Shown one piece after another: positions 24,609-33,518 of a stretch of DNA of 64,000 nucleotides. Position 1 is the stretch's first letter. Each line of letters opens with the position of its first letter. The DNA lies in contig NZ_PCPZ01000002.1 in NCBI RefSeq assembly GCF_002979865.1, positions 248,001 to 312,000 on the forward strand, read 5' to 3'. The position numbers and the translations under genes were made by a program. Below the pieces are notes generated by a model. That model searched no databases. It saw nothing but the letters and a program-made list of their open reading frames with translations, and was not told the origin of the DNA. This DNA is from Arthrobacter sp. MYb214. GTDB lineage: Bacteria; Actinomycetota; Actinomycetes; Actinomycetales; Micrococcaceae.

Positions 24609-24893
24609 ATGGCATCTGTCAACCTTGACGCCGTTGTACGTAGCGATTTCGGCAAGGGCGCTGCCCGCCAGGCTCGCCGCGATGGCCAGATCCCAGCAGT
24701 TGTCTACGGTGCAGGCTCCGAGCCACAGCACGTACTGCTTCCAGGCCGCGAAACCACCCTGGCCGTTCGCGACCGCGGTGTTGAGCTGGTTCTGAACATC
24801 GAAGGCAAGACCGTGAAGACCACCATCAAGGACATCCAGATCCACGCGCTGAACCGCACCGTTGATCACATGGACCTGATCATCGCTGCCTAA
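24609..24893 (+). CDS. rplY: Ribosomal protein bL25, short form
   Basis: bL25 binds 5S rRNA in the large subunit. The 94-residue protein matches the N-terminal 5S-binding domain: GAARQARRDGQIPAVVYGAG, LLPGRETTLAVR, KDIQIHALNRTVDHMDL. It stops at DLIIAA, where most actinobacterial homologues (CTC type, about 190-200 residues) continue into a second beta domain. No remnant of that domain is seen in the 30 nt before pth, so this gene encodes an E. coli-length form. AAGGAG lies 7 nt before the ATG. Confidence 0.93.
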   Translation: MASVNLDAVVRSDFGKGAARQARRDGQIPAVVYGAGSEPQHVLLPGRETTLAVRDRGVELVLNIEGKTVKTTIKDIQIHALNRTVDHMDLIIAA

Positions 24894-24923
24894 TTACAGC
24901 GAACTAGGTTTTAGCTGAGCATC

Positions 24924-25505
24924 ATGAGTGATGGAACTTGGCTCGTAGCCGGACTCGGGAACCCCGGGTCCGGCTACGCTGGCAATAGACACAATATCGG
25001 GCAGATGGTGCTCGATGAACTGGCTCATCGAGTCGGCTCGAAATTCAAGACCCACTCCTCGCGTTCCCAGGTTGTCGAAGGACGCATGGGGGTTGGCGGT
25101 CCACGCATCGTGCTGGCCAAGCCCATGGTTTTCATGAATCTTTCGGGCGGGCCGGTAGCTAACGCGGCGAAGTTCTTCGGCATCGATGCCGCCCGGCTGA
25201 TTGTCGTGCACGACGAGATTGACATTCCCTTCGATACCATCAAGCTCAAGCGCGGTGGCGGTGAAGGCGGGCATAACGGCCTGCGGGATATCTCAAAGGC
25301 CATGGGCTCCAAGGACTACCTGCGCGTGCGCGCAGGCGTTGGGCGCCCTCCGGGCCGCATGGATACTGCCAAATGGGTTTTGCAGGACTTCTCCAAGACC
25401 GAAAAGGCCGATCTTCCGTTTCTGATCGACAATTGCGCTGACGCAGTGGAATTGCTGATGAACTCGGGATTGGAAGCTGCCCAGGCAAAATTCCATATCA
25501 GCTGA
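24924..25505 (+). CDS. pth: Peptidyl-tRNA hydrolase
   Basis: Pth releases peptides from prematurely dissociated peptidyl-tRNAs. The 193-residue product has GLGNPGSGYAGNRHNIGQ with the catalytic His, KPMVFMNLSG, VVHDEIDIPF with the catalytic Asp, and GGGEGGHNGLRDI. It lies 30 nt after rplY; the rplY-pth pair is conserved and probably co-transcribed. Confidence 0.95.
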   Translation: MSDGTWLVAGLGNPGSGYAGNRHNIGQMVLDELAHRVGSKFKTHSSRSQVVEGRMGVGGPRIVLAKPMVFMNLSGGPVANAAKFFGIDAARLIVVHDEIDIPFDTIKLKRGGGEGGHNGLRDISKAMGSKDYLRVRAGVGRPPGRMDTAKWVLQDFSKTEKADLPFLIDNCADAVELLMNSGLEAAQAKFHIS

Positions 25506-25541
25506 CCGCTGATCCCTATGGGGCGCGGTGAAGCCAAGCGG

Positions 25542-25576
25542 GGACCGCTGGGGACTTGAACGGTCCGCAGCGGTCC
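25542..25576 (+). terminator. Possible pth terminator
   Basis: GGACCGCTG and CAGCGGTCC form a perfect 9-bp stem with a 17-nt loop, 36 nt after the pth stop. There is no T-run. Confidence 0.35.
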
Positions 25577-25753
25577 TCGACTTCATTAAATTAGGAAAGC
25601 TATGGACCGAGGCGTTCCTTACTAAGGCCTAACTTAGATGTGCTTCGAGGCCCGGAGTGGAATAATTACCCAATGTACCCCTTGCCTAATAGGCCTGTGA
25701 CGATTCTTTGCCACGGCCTGTCCGGCATCCATGACAATTATTCGGAGGACCAC

Positions 25754-27055
25754 GTGCACACGATGACCGGTCAGCCAGAAGCCCTTGAGGCGTTGACAGC
25801 TGGAGAAGTTGAGCGCATCAAGGCCGACTTTGAAATTCTGGAGCACCAAGTCAACGGCGTTGACGTTGTGTACCTGGACTCCGGCGCCACCAGCCAGAAG
25901 CCGCGTTGCGTCTATGAAGCCGAGCAGCACTACTACGAGAACGCCAACGCAGCAGTACACCGCGGTGCGCATTCCTTGGCAGTTGAAGCTACCGAGATCT
26001 ATGAGGAAGCACGCGAGAAGGTCGCCAAGTTCATCGGTGCACGCACCAACGAACTGGTGTGGACTGCCAATGCCACCGAAGCGCTGAACCTGATCAGCTA
26101 CTCGATGTCCAATGCCTCCTTGGGGCGCGGGGGAGAGGCCGCGGCCCGATTCCGCTTGGGCCCGGGCGATGAAATCCTCACCACCGAACTTGAACACCAC
26201 GCGAACCTGATCCCGTGGCAGGAACTGGCTTTCCGCACCGGTGCTACGCTGCGCTATGTGCCCGTCACCGAAGATGGTGCACTGCGCTACGAATTGCTTG
26301 ATGAGCTGGTTACCGAGAAAACCAAGCTCGTTGCCTTCACCCACGTTTCGAATGTGCTGGGTACCATCACCGATACCCAGAAGTTCGTTGACGCTGCCCG
26401 CAAGGTCGGGGCCCTGACCGTGCTGGACGGATGCCAGTCCGTGCCGCACCTGCCGGTCGACGTGAAAGCCCTGGACGTTGACTTCATGGCCTTCTCCGGC
26501 CACAAGATGCTCGGCCCAACCGGAATCGGCGCACTCTACGGCCGTGAAGAACTGCTCAACGCAATGCCACCGTTCCTCACGGGTGGATCGATGATCACCG
26601 TGGTGGACATGGAGCACGCAGAATACATGCCATCGCCGCAGCGTTTCGAGGCCGGAACCCAGCGCATCGCCCAGACCCACGGCTTGGCTACCGCAGTCAG
26701 CTACCTGGATGAAATCGGCATGGGCCGTATCGCGGCCTGGGAAGAGCACCTCGGAGCAATGCTCTATGAGGGCATCTCGAAAATCGAAGGCGTGCGCGTC
26801 TTCGGTCCGGCCGACGCGCAGCGTATCGGTACTGTCCCGTTTGAAGTGATCGGGGTGCACCCGCATGATGTCGGCCAATACCTCGACTCGCGCGGCATTG
26901 CGGTACGCGTGGGCCACCACTGTGCGCAGCCGCTGCACCGCGCCCTGGGCGTGAATTCCACGACCCGCGCCAGCACCTATCTGTACAACACGGAAGAAGA
27001 CATCAAGGCCCTGCTTGAGGCCTTGAGCTCCGTGCGCGAATACTTTGGAGTTTAA
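25754..27055 (+). CDS. sufS: SufS-type cysteine desulfurase
   Basis: The 433-residue PLP enzyme releases sulfur from cysteine for Fe-S cluster synthesis. Group II features are YLDSGATSQKP at the N-terminus, HHANLIPWQ, the PLP lysine in FSGHKMLGPTGIGALYG, and the catalytic Cys in RVGHHCAQPLHRALG. GTG 25754 is chosen because GGAGGA ends 4 nt upstream; ATG 25763 is the alternative. The longer frame from 25640 lacks homology. sufU begins on the base after the stop codon, so sulfur transfer to SufU is likely. sufB, sufC and sufD are not in the window. Confidence 0.92.
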   Translation: MHTMTGQPEALEALTAGEVERIKADFEILEHQVNGVDVVYLDSGATSQKPRCVYEAEQHYYENANAAVHRGAHSLAVEATEIYEEAREKVAKFIGARTNELVWTANATEALNLISYSMSNASLGRGGEAAARFRLGPGDEILTTELEHHANLIPWQELAFRTGATLRYVPVTEDGALRYELLDELVTEKTKLVAFTHVSNVLGTITDTQKFVDAARKVGALTVLDGCQSVPHLPVDVKALDVDFMAFSGHKMLGPTGIGALYGREELLNAMPPFLTGGSMITVVDMEHAEYMPSPQRFEAGTQRIAQTHGLATAVSYLDEIGMGRIAAWEEHLGAMLYEGISKIEGVRVFGPADAQRIGTVPFEVIGVHPHDVGQYLDSRGIAVRVGHHCAQPLHRALGVNSTTRASTYLYNTEEDIKALLEALSSVREYFGV

Positions 27056-27508
27056 ATGAACGAATTGGATCAGCTATACCAACAGGTCATCTTGGACCAC
27101 TCGAAGCGCCGCATCGGTTCGCCGCTGGTTGAGACCACCGAAGGATTGCTGCACGGCGAGTCCCACCAGCACAACCCGATCTGCGGCGACCAGATCCGTG
27201 TCCGCGTAGAGCTTGATGACCAGGAGCATTTCACGTCGATGAGCTGGGAAGGCGATGGGTGCTCCATCTCCATGGCCTCTGCCTCGGTGCTGGCCGAGAT
27301 GCTGCCTGAGCTGACCAAGGAAGAATTTCTTGGGAAGAGGGACTATTTCCGCGAGATGATGCGCTCCAAGGGAAACTTCCAGCCGGATGAAGAGGTGCTG
27401 GAAGACGCCGCTGCCTTCGTCGGCGTCTCGAAGTTCCCCGCACGCGTCAAGTGCGCAATGCTCGCTTGGGTAGCCGCTGAGGTCGCCATGCACGAGGCCC
27501 GCAAATAG
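27056..27508 (+). CDS. sufU: Fe-S cluster assembly sulfur-transfer protein SufU
   Basis: SufU is the zinc protein that accepts sulfur from SufS in Gram-positive SUF systems. In 150 residues it has the three zinc cysteines Cys43 (in NPICGDQ, with Asp45), Cys69 (GCSISMASASVL) and Cys133 (KCAMLAW). The ATG directly abuts the sufS stop, so translation is coupled. It is followed by a long perfect palindrome. Confidence 0.95.
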   Translation: MNELDQLYQQVILDHSKRRIGSPLVETTEGLLHGESHQHNPICGDQIRVRVELDDQEHFTSMSWEGDGCSISMASASVLAEMLPELTKEEFLGKRDYFREMMRSKGNFQPDEEVLEDAAAFVGVSKFPARVKCAMLAWVAAEVAMHEARK

Positions 27509-27518
27509 TAGCAAAACC

Positions 27519-27570
27519 AAATAGCTCGGGCGCCGGCTTCCACATGTGGAAGCCGGCGCCCGAGCTATTT
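27519..27570. terminator. 52-bp perfect palindrome, bidirectional terminator of sufU and nhaA
   Basis: Every base from 27519 to 27544 pairs with 27545 to 27570, with the centre at CACATGTG. It lies between convergent stops (27508 and 27589), and flanking A and T runs suit termination in both directions. Confidence 0.85.
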
Positions 27571-27588
27571 CTTCAGGATTCCAGAAGG

Positions 27589-28938
27589 CTACTTTCCTTC
27601 GTCGTCCTGCTGGTACACATCAGGGATGCCATCCTTATCGGCATCGCGGGTCTCGCGCTCGTGGATGACCTTGTATCGGCGGTTACGGGGAATCAGCCAC
27701 AGGGCACCGAGGATCGCGGCAACGAATGAACCAGCCAGGATTGCTACCTTGGCATGCTCATAGTGCGCCGACTCCAAGCCGAAGGACAATTCGGAGACCA
27801 GCAGGGATACGGTGAAACCGATACCTGCCAGCAACGTGACACCCAGCAGGTCGCCCCAGCGGGCATCCTTGTCCAGCGAGGCCTTGGTGAACCGGGTCAG
27901 CACCCAGGTCGAGCCCATAATGCCGATCGGCTTGCCGAGCACCAGACCCAGCACGATGCCCCAGAACACCGGATCGGTGAGCAGGCCGCCGCTGCCATTG
28001 TCAGGGGAAATCACGGTCACGCCGGCGGCGAAGAAGGCGAAGATGGGAATGCATATGCCGGAGGACAGCGGGCGGAAACGGTGCTCGAATCGTTCAGCCA
28101 GGCCGATGCCGTCACGGCCATCGGTGCGCTTGACCGGGACACAGAAGCCCAAGACCACACCGGCGATGGTGGCGTGGATGCCGGAGCCGAAGACGAAGAT
28201 CCAGGTAATGACACCCAGCGGCAGCAGGATTGCCCACGCGGCCCACGCACGCTTGGCGAAGAACTTGCCAAGGAAACGGGCAAGGACCGTGAAGAGAATG
28301 ATGGGGATCAGCGACAGGCCCAGGTAGGACAGCTTCAGGTCATCGGTGAATATGACGGCGATAATGACAATAGCGATCAGGTCATCGACTACAGCCAGAG
28401 TCAGCAGGAAGATGCGCAGCGCTGCGGGAAGCGCCGAACCAATCACCGCGAGCACAGCCACGGCGAACGCAATGTCTGTTGCGGTTGGAATGGCCCAGCC
28501 ACGCAACAACTCACCGCCACCGGACATGGAAGCGATAGCGACAAAGATCAACGCCGGCACCAGCACGCCGCCAAAAGCGGCCGCTACCGGTACGGCTGCC
28601 GTTTTCGCATTGCGCAGATCGCCAATGACGAATTCTTTTTTCAGCTCCAAGCCGGTCAGGAAGAAGAACACCGCCAGCAGAGCATCGGCAGCCCAGTGGC
28701 CGATGGACAGATTCAGATCCACACCGAAAAGGGTAGGTCCGAAGTGGAAATCACGCAGTGCGAAGTAGGACTCGCGCAGCGGGGTGTTAGCCCAGATCAA
28801 TGCCAGCAAAGCGCCGGCGATGAGTACCATGCCGCCGACGGTTTCCTTGCGCAGGATGTCGCCGATACGGATAGATTCTTTATAGCTGGGGCGCGAAAAC
28901 AGGTTCTTGCTGGAACCCGAAGACGGAGTTTGGGTCAT
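27589..28938 (-). CDS. nhaA: Na+/H+ antiporter NhaA
   Basis: The 449-residue protein is an NhaA antiporter that exchanges sodium for protons in pH and salt homeostasis. Family features include LNLSIGHWAADALLAVFFFLTGLELKKE (TM2), IPTATDIAFAVAVLAVIGS with the TDI part of the ion site, and LTLAVVDDLIAIVIIA with the paired Asp of the transport site. Eleven or twelve TM segments are visible, and the C-terminus is charged (DADKDGIPDVYQQDDEGK). Upstream is a TTTAAC-N11-GTTAAA inverted repeat. Confidence 0.94.
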   Translation of the reverse strand: MTQTPSSGSSKNLFSRPSYKESIRIGDILRKETVGGMVLIAGALLALIWANTPLRESYFALRDFHFGPTLFGVDLNLSIGHWAADALLAVFFFLTGLELKKEFVIGDLRNAKTAAVPVAAAFGGVLVPALIFVAIASMSGGGELLRGWAIPTATDIAFAVAVLAVIGSALPAALRIFLLTLAVVDDLIAIVIIAVIFTDDLKLSYLGLSLIPIILFTVLARFLGKFFAKRAWAAWAILLPLGVITWIFVFGSGIHATIAGVVLGFCVPVKRTDGRDGIGLAERFEHRFRPLSSGICIPIFAFFAAGVTVISPDNGSGGLLTDPVFWGIVLGLVLGKPIGIMGSTWVLTRFTKASLDKDARWGDLLGVTLLAGIGFTVSLLVSELSFGLESAHYEHAKVAILAGSFVAAILGALWLIPRNRRYKVIHERETRDADKDGIPDVYQQDDEGK

Positions 28939-28941
28939 GCT

Positions 28942-28964
28942 TTTAACTCGCTTATTTCGTTAAA
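28942..28964. promoter_or_regulatory. Inverted repeat upstream of nhaA
   Basis: TTTAAC (28942-28947) and GTTAAA (28959-28964) are perfect arms with an 11-nt spacer, directly before the nhaA start. It could be an operator or overlap the promoter; no regulator is adjacent. Confidence 0.35.
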
Positions 28965-29040
28965 TGAATATTTCTCGCCGACCAGACTTCCCGGCACACC
29001 TGTCACCAACCCTAGCGCGAACAGTGCTTCAGAGCACAAA

Positions 29041-29077
29041 TCCCCGGACGCTTTGCGAGAAATCGCACGTCCGGGGA
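29041..29077 (-). terminator. Terminator of the DUF2505 gene
   Basis: TCCCCGGACG/CGTCCGGGGA pair perfectly, extended by TGCG/CGCA after a 3-nt bulge; loop AGAAAT. It lies 32 nt beyond the stop on the minus strand. Confidence 0.7.
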
Positions 29078-29108
29078 CTGAATGTGAAACGTAACTATTC
29101 GGAGTGGC

Positions 29109-29603
29109 TTATTTCGAAAGCCAGGCATTGACCTGAGCAGCCTGCAAATTCAGTGCCTTGCCCAGGTAAGGCTCCGCAGCCGAAGCCAACTTGCCGCCGA
29201 TGAATGGAATCGACGAGGAAACCTTGGCGTCGATGGAGAATTCGGAAGTTTCGCCCTGGGCCTTGAGCTGTTCGGTGCCGCTGACGGTCACCGGAACACC
29301 GGCAACGGAGATCTTTACCGTAGCCGAGCGGTTGCCGGCAGCATCTGGTGCTGTCCACTGGTCTACCTGGGTGATCTCGATGGTCGCGCCAACGAACTTG
29401 CGGGCGATATCCGGAACGCGATCGGTGGGGACCGAACGAACGGTGGTCACGGTGAAGGCGCCTGCGGTATCGCCGTTCACGGAGAAATCGGTCAAGGAAC
29501 CGTTGGCGACCTTGGTCAGGTGCTCGGCAAAGCCACGATCGCTAAGCGTAGCGATGACCTGGTCTGCAGGGTGGGCGATCTGAGTGCTTGCGTTCAATGC
29601 CAT
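29109..29603 (-). CDS. DUF2505 family protein
   Basis: The 164-residue protein matches actinobacterial DUF2505 proteins, which have a START/SRPBCC-like ligand-binding fold. Visible are the HPADQVIATLSDRGFAEHL N-terminus, the FTVTTVRSVPTDRVPDIARKF middle and a KVSSSIPFIGGKLAS segment near the C-terminus that ends in a helix. The ligand is unknown. ATG 29603 is preferred; the frame continues to a TTG at 29618. It is divergent from mfd. Confidence 0.82.
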   Translation of the reverse strand: MALNASTQIAHPADQVIATLSDRGFAEHLTKVANGSLTDFSVNGDTAGAFTVTTVRSVPTDRVPDIARKFVGATIEITQVDQWTAPDAAGNRSATVKISVAGVPVTVSGTEQLKAQGETSEFSIDAKVSSSIPFIGGKLASAAEPYLGKALNLQAAQVNAWLSK

Positions 29604-29791
29604 GAAAGCTAATCCCAATCTGGAAATCTAAGTGGCCGGGCAACGAAATCGCAGGCCCGGCAACGGACAGTATTAACACTATCTGCAAAGCCGCATTGGG
29701 TAGGCTAGGACTGCACCCAAAACAGCATATTGACGTTTCCGGCCGTGGAAAAACATTCACGGTCGGCGTTAGTGGTGTCGTTTCGACGTAA

Positions 29792-29797
29792 TACAGT
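29792..29797 (+). promoter_or_regulatory. Candidate -10 of mfd (TACAGT)
   Basis: TACAGT would start transcription near 29804, giving a leader of about 40 nt with GAGAGGA before ATG 29844. This argues against the upstream ATG at 29802. Confidence 0.45.
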
Positions 29798-29843
29798 ATG
29801 AATGCACCCGGCCAAGCGTCTGCATGAGAGGACCCGAACCCCC

Positions 29844-32800
29844 ATGAGCCTAAGCGGACTTCATGATTTCCTGCGCGAGGAACCTTCCTTCAGGCGTATT
29901 GGGCAAAGCGCAGCTCATGACTACCCGACGCGCAGCGAAGAGCTGGAAATCGCGGCCCCGCAGGGCATGCGACCGATCCTCTCGGCGCATATCAGCCAGG
30001 CGCTGCGTGAAAGCAAGCATTCGGGGGTGACGCTCATCGTCACCGCGACCGGCCGTGAAGCCGAAGAAGTCTCCAGCTCACTGGGTGCCTACCTCCCGGC
30101 AGGCCAGATCGCCGAGTTCCCTTCTTGGGAAACCTTGCCCCATGAGCGCTTGTCGCCGCGAAGCGATACCGTGGGACGCCGCCTGGAAGTGCTGCGCCGC
30201 CTGCACGACCGGGATGAGAGCCTAAACATCATCATTGCTCCAATTCGTGCCGTGCTGCAGCCGTTGGTCGCCGGCCTTGGCGAATTGCGCCCGGTCATCC
30301 TGGAACTGGATGCCGAGCCGGGCTTCGATAAAGTCATCAAGGACTTGGCTGCTGCGGCTTATGCCCGAGTGGACATGGTGACGCACCGCGGCGAGTTTGC
30401 GGTGCGTGGTGGCATCATCGATGTTTTCCCGCCGACATTGGACCATCCGGTCCGTATTGATTTCTTCGGGGACCAGATCGACTCGATGCGATTCTTCGCC
30501 ATCGCAGATCAGCGGTCCACTGATGATCCCGGTCCCACCCGGATCATTGCCACGCCCTGCCGTGAAATGCTCATCACCCCGCAGGTGATGAGCCGGGCAG
30601 CGAATCTGAAGAACCATTTCCCGGCGGCCCAGGAAATGCTCACCAAGATTGCCGGCGGCATCGCTGTTGAAGGCATGGAATCCTTGGCTCCGCTGCTGGT
30701 GGACAAGATGGTTCCGCTGCTGTCCTTGTTGCCGGAATCGTCCATTGCGCTGGTGATGGAGCCAGAGCGCGTGCGCGCCCGCGCGCATGACCTGAACGCC
30801 ACCAATGCCGAATTCCTGGCTGCCGCGTGGGCTTCGGCTTCGGATGGAGCCAGCGCTCCGTTGGATCTGACCACCGCGGATTCCGAGCGAAAGCTGGCTA
30901 CCGGTGATTTTGCCTCGCTGGCAGAAACCGTAGAACACGCACAAGCCGCCAAGGTTTCCTGGTGGGCTATTACCTCCCTGGGTGCCGATGACGAGCTGGA
31001 TTTGGGCGCGGCCACCATCCGTGTCCCGGCCCGTGAACCGCACGGCTACCAGGGCGACATCGAGGCGATGATGGAATTCATCGCCGGACGCGTCAAGGAC
31101 CAATGGCGTTTCGTCGTGGCTACCGAGGGTCCCGGCCCGGCAGCCCGCCTCTCGGAGCTTTTCGCCGAGTTCAAGATCCCGGCACACAGGGTGGATGACC
31201 TGTCCGCGGAACCCACCGCTGGACTGATCGAGATCACCCAGGCCACCGCCGGCCGCGGGTTTGTCTTCGAGGAACTGAAGCTGGGACTGCTCACCGAAGC
31301 AGACTTGCTGGGCCGCTCCAGCGCGTACCCGAACCGCAAGGGCCGCAAGCTGACGGTCAAGCGCAAGCGCAATGCCGTTGATCCGCTGAGCCTGCAGGCC
31401 GGGGACTACATCGTCCACGAACAGCACGGCATCGGCAAGTTCGTCGAGCTGATGGCCCGCAAGGTCAATGGCTCGGGCAAGGACGCCAAGCGCGAGTACC
31501 TGGTGGCGGAGTACGCCTCTTCCAAGCGCGGAGCCCCGGGGGACCGTCTGTTCGTCCCGATGGACCAGCTTCATATGGTCACCCGGTATGTCGGCGGCGA
31601 AGCTCCGACCTTGTCCAAAATGGGCGGTTCGGACTGGGCCAGCACCAAGTCCAAGGCGCGCAAAGCCGTCAAGGAAATTGCTGGCGACCTGATTAAGCTC
31701 TACTCGGCACGCATGGCCAGCCGTGGCCACGCCTTCGCATCAGACACCCCGTGGCAGAACGAGCTGGAAGAAGCCTTCGCGTTCATCGAGACTCCGGATC
31801 AGCTCACCGCCATCAACGAGGTGAAATCCGATATGGAGAAGGAAATCCCGATGGACCGGTTGATTTCCGGTGACGTGGGCTTTGGCAAAACCGAAATCGC
31901 GGTTCGCGCCGCCTTCAAGGCCGTCCAGGACTCCAAGCAGGTTGCCGTGCTGGTTCCTACCACCCTGCTGGCTTCCCAGCATCACCAGACCTTCACCGAA
32001 CGCTATTCGGGCTTCCCAGTCCGCGTGAAGACCCTCTCGCGTTTCCAGAGCGCCAAGGAATCGAAGGAAATCCTGGCCGGCCTCAAGGACGGCAGCGTGG
32101 ACATTGTCATCGGCACCCACCGCCTGCTCTCCAAGAACGTGGAGTTCAAGAACCTGGGCCTGGTCATCATTGACGAGGAACAGCGCTTCGGAGTGGAGCA
32201 CAAGGAAGAGCTCAAGAAGATGCGCACCAACGTGGATGTGCTGGCGATGAGCGCCACCCCGATCCCGCGTACCTTGGAGATGTCGCTGACCGGCATCCGC
32301 GAAACCTCCACCTTGGCGACCCCGCCCGAAGAACGCCATCCGGTGCTGACCTACGTGGGTCCACGCAGCGACAAGCAGATTTCCGCGGCCATCAAGCGTG
32401 AGCTGATGCGCGATGGCCAGGTGTTCTTCGTGCACAACCGGGTCAGCTCCATTGAGCGGGTGGCGGCCGAATTGCGCGAGCTGGCCCCCGAAGCGCGCGT
32501 GGAGGTAGCCCACGGCAAGATGAGCGAATCCCGGCTGGAGCGGATCATCCAGGACTTCTGGGAGAAGAAATTCGACGTGCTGGTCTCCACCACCATCATC
32601 GAAACCGGCCTGGATATTTCCAATGCGAACACGCTGATTGTGGACCGCGCGAACAACTACGGCCTGTCCCAGCTGCACCAGCTGCGCGGGCGCGTAGGGC
32701 GCGGCCGTGAGCGTGCCTACGCCTACTTCCTGTGGGATGTAGAGAAACCGCTGGGGGAGGTCGCCCTGGAGCGCCTGAAAGCCGTTGCCGCGCACAACGA

Positions 32801-33458
32801 GCTTGGCTCCGGCTACCAGCTGGCCATGAAGGACCTGGAACTGCGTGGAGCCGGTAATCTGCTGGGTGGCGAGCAGTCCGGGCATATCGCCGGTGTGGGC
32901 TTCGACTTGTACCTGCGCCTGGTAGGCGAGGCCGTGGCCGATTACAAGGGCGAAGGCGAGGAAGAAGCCGCCGAGATGAAGATTGACCTGCCGGTCAATG
33001 CCCACCTGCCACACGACTATGTACCTGGTGAACGACTGCGTTTGGAAGCCTATCGCAACATTGCCCAGGCCGAGACCGACGAGGCGCTGGGTGAAGTCCG
33101 CGATGAGCTGGTGGATCGCTATGGCAAGCTTCCAACTCCGGTGGAGAACCTCATGCGCGTGGCGGCCCTGCGTATTCGCGCGCGTGCTGCGGGGCTGCAT
33201 GATATCCAGCAGGTCGGCAACCACATCAAGCTGGCTCCGGCCAGAATTGAAGACCTGCCAGCTTCGCGCCAGGTGCGCTTGGAACGCCTGTACCCGGGGG
33301 CTGCGAACAAGCCGGCGCTGAATTCGATCTTCATCCCGAAGCCCAAGACCTCGCCCATTGGCGGACGGGACTTGGCCGACGGGGAGATCCTGGAGTGGGC
33401 GGAGAAGCTGCTCTACGCTATTTTCGAGCCAACACCCGCACCGGCAGCAAAGGACTGA
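29844..33458 (+). CDS. mfd: Transcription-repair coupling factor Mfd
   Basis: Mfd removes RNA polymerase stalled at DNA lesions and recruits UvrA. The 1204-residue protein has the N-terminal UvrB-homology region (GREAEEVSSSLGAYLP, FPSWETLPHERLSPR), a CarD/RNAP-interaction domain (about residues 500-590, GDYIVHEQHGIGKFVEL), and the RecG-like helicase core: GDVGFGKTEIAVRAAF (Walker A), IIDEEQRFGVEHKE (DEEQ box), SATPIPRTL, and HNRVSSIERVA through QLRGRVGRGRERAYAYF. The C-terminal TRCF domain is present. ATG 29844 (MSLSGL) matches the family start; the longer frame begins at 29802. The genomic position near pth is conserved. Confidence 0.95.
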   Translation: MSLSGLHDFLREEPSFRRIGQSAAHDYPTRSEELEIAAPQGMRPILSAHISQALRESKHSGVTLIVTATGREAEEVSSSLGAYLPAGQIAEFPSWETLPHERLSPRSDTVGRRLEVLRRLHDRDESLNIIIAPIRAVLQPLVAGLGELRPVILELDAEPGFDKVIKDLAAAAYARVDMVTHRGEFAVRGGIIDVFPPTLDHPVRIDFFGDQIDSMRFFAIADQRSTDDPGPTRIIATPCREMLITPQVMSRAANLKNHFPAAQEMLTKIAGGIAVEGMESLAPLLVDKMVPLLSLLPESSIALVMEPERVRARAHDLNATNAEFLAAAWASASDGASAPLDLTTADSERKLATGDFASLAETVEHAQAAKVSWWAITSLGADDELDLGAATIRVPAREPHGYQGDIEAMMEFIAGRVKDQWRFVVATEGPGPAARLSELFAEFKIPAHRVDDLSAEPTAGLIEITQATAGRGFVFEELKLGLLTEADLLGRSSAYPNRKGRKLTVKRKRNAVDPLSLQAGDYIVHEQHGIGKFVELMARKVNGSGKDAKREYLVAEYASSKRGAPGDRLFVPMDQLHMVTRYVGGEAPTLSKMGGSDWASTKSKARKAVKEIAGDLIKLYSARMASRGHAFASDTPWQNELEEAFAFIETPDQLTAINEVKSDMEKEIPMDRLISGDVGFGKTEIAVRAAFKAVQDSKQVAVLVPTTLLASQHHQTFTERYSGFPVRVKTLSRFQSAKESKEILAGLKDGSVDIVIGTHRLLSKNVEFKNLGLVIIDEEQRFGVEHKEELKKMRTNVDVLAMSATPIPRTLEMSLTGIRETSTLATPPEERHPVLTYVGPRSDKQISAAIKRELMRDGQVFFVHNRVSSIERVAAELRELAPEARVEVAHGKMSESRLERIIQDFWEKKFDVLVSTTIIETGLDISNANTLIVDRANNYGLSQLHQLRGRVGRGRERAYAYFLWDVEKPLGEVALERLKAVAAHNELGSGYQLAMKDLELRGAGNLLGGEQSGHIAGVGFDLYLRLVGEAVADYKGEGEEEAAEMKIDLPVNAHLPHDYVPGERLRLEAYRNIAQAETDEALGEVRDELVDRYGKLPTPVENLMRVAALRIRARAAGLHDIQQVGNHIKLAPARIEDLPASRQVRLERLYPGAANKPALNSIFIPKPKTSPIGGRDLADGEILEWAEKLLYAIFEPTPAPAAKD

Positions 33459-33474
33459 TTCGGTTGAACTCGCG

Positions 33475-33510
33475 GGCCAGTAGCATGCCTTTTCCGGCAG
33501 GCTGCTGGCC
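33475..33510. terminator. Terminator between mfd and the TPR gene
   Basis: A 15-bp stem with one mismatch (GGCCAGTAGC.. with ..GCTGCTGGCC) and loop TTTTCC, between convergent stops at 33458 and 33519. Confidence 0.7.
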
Positions 33511-33518
33511 GGCGTTTG

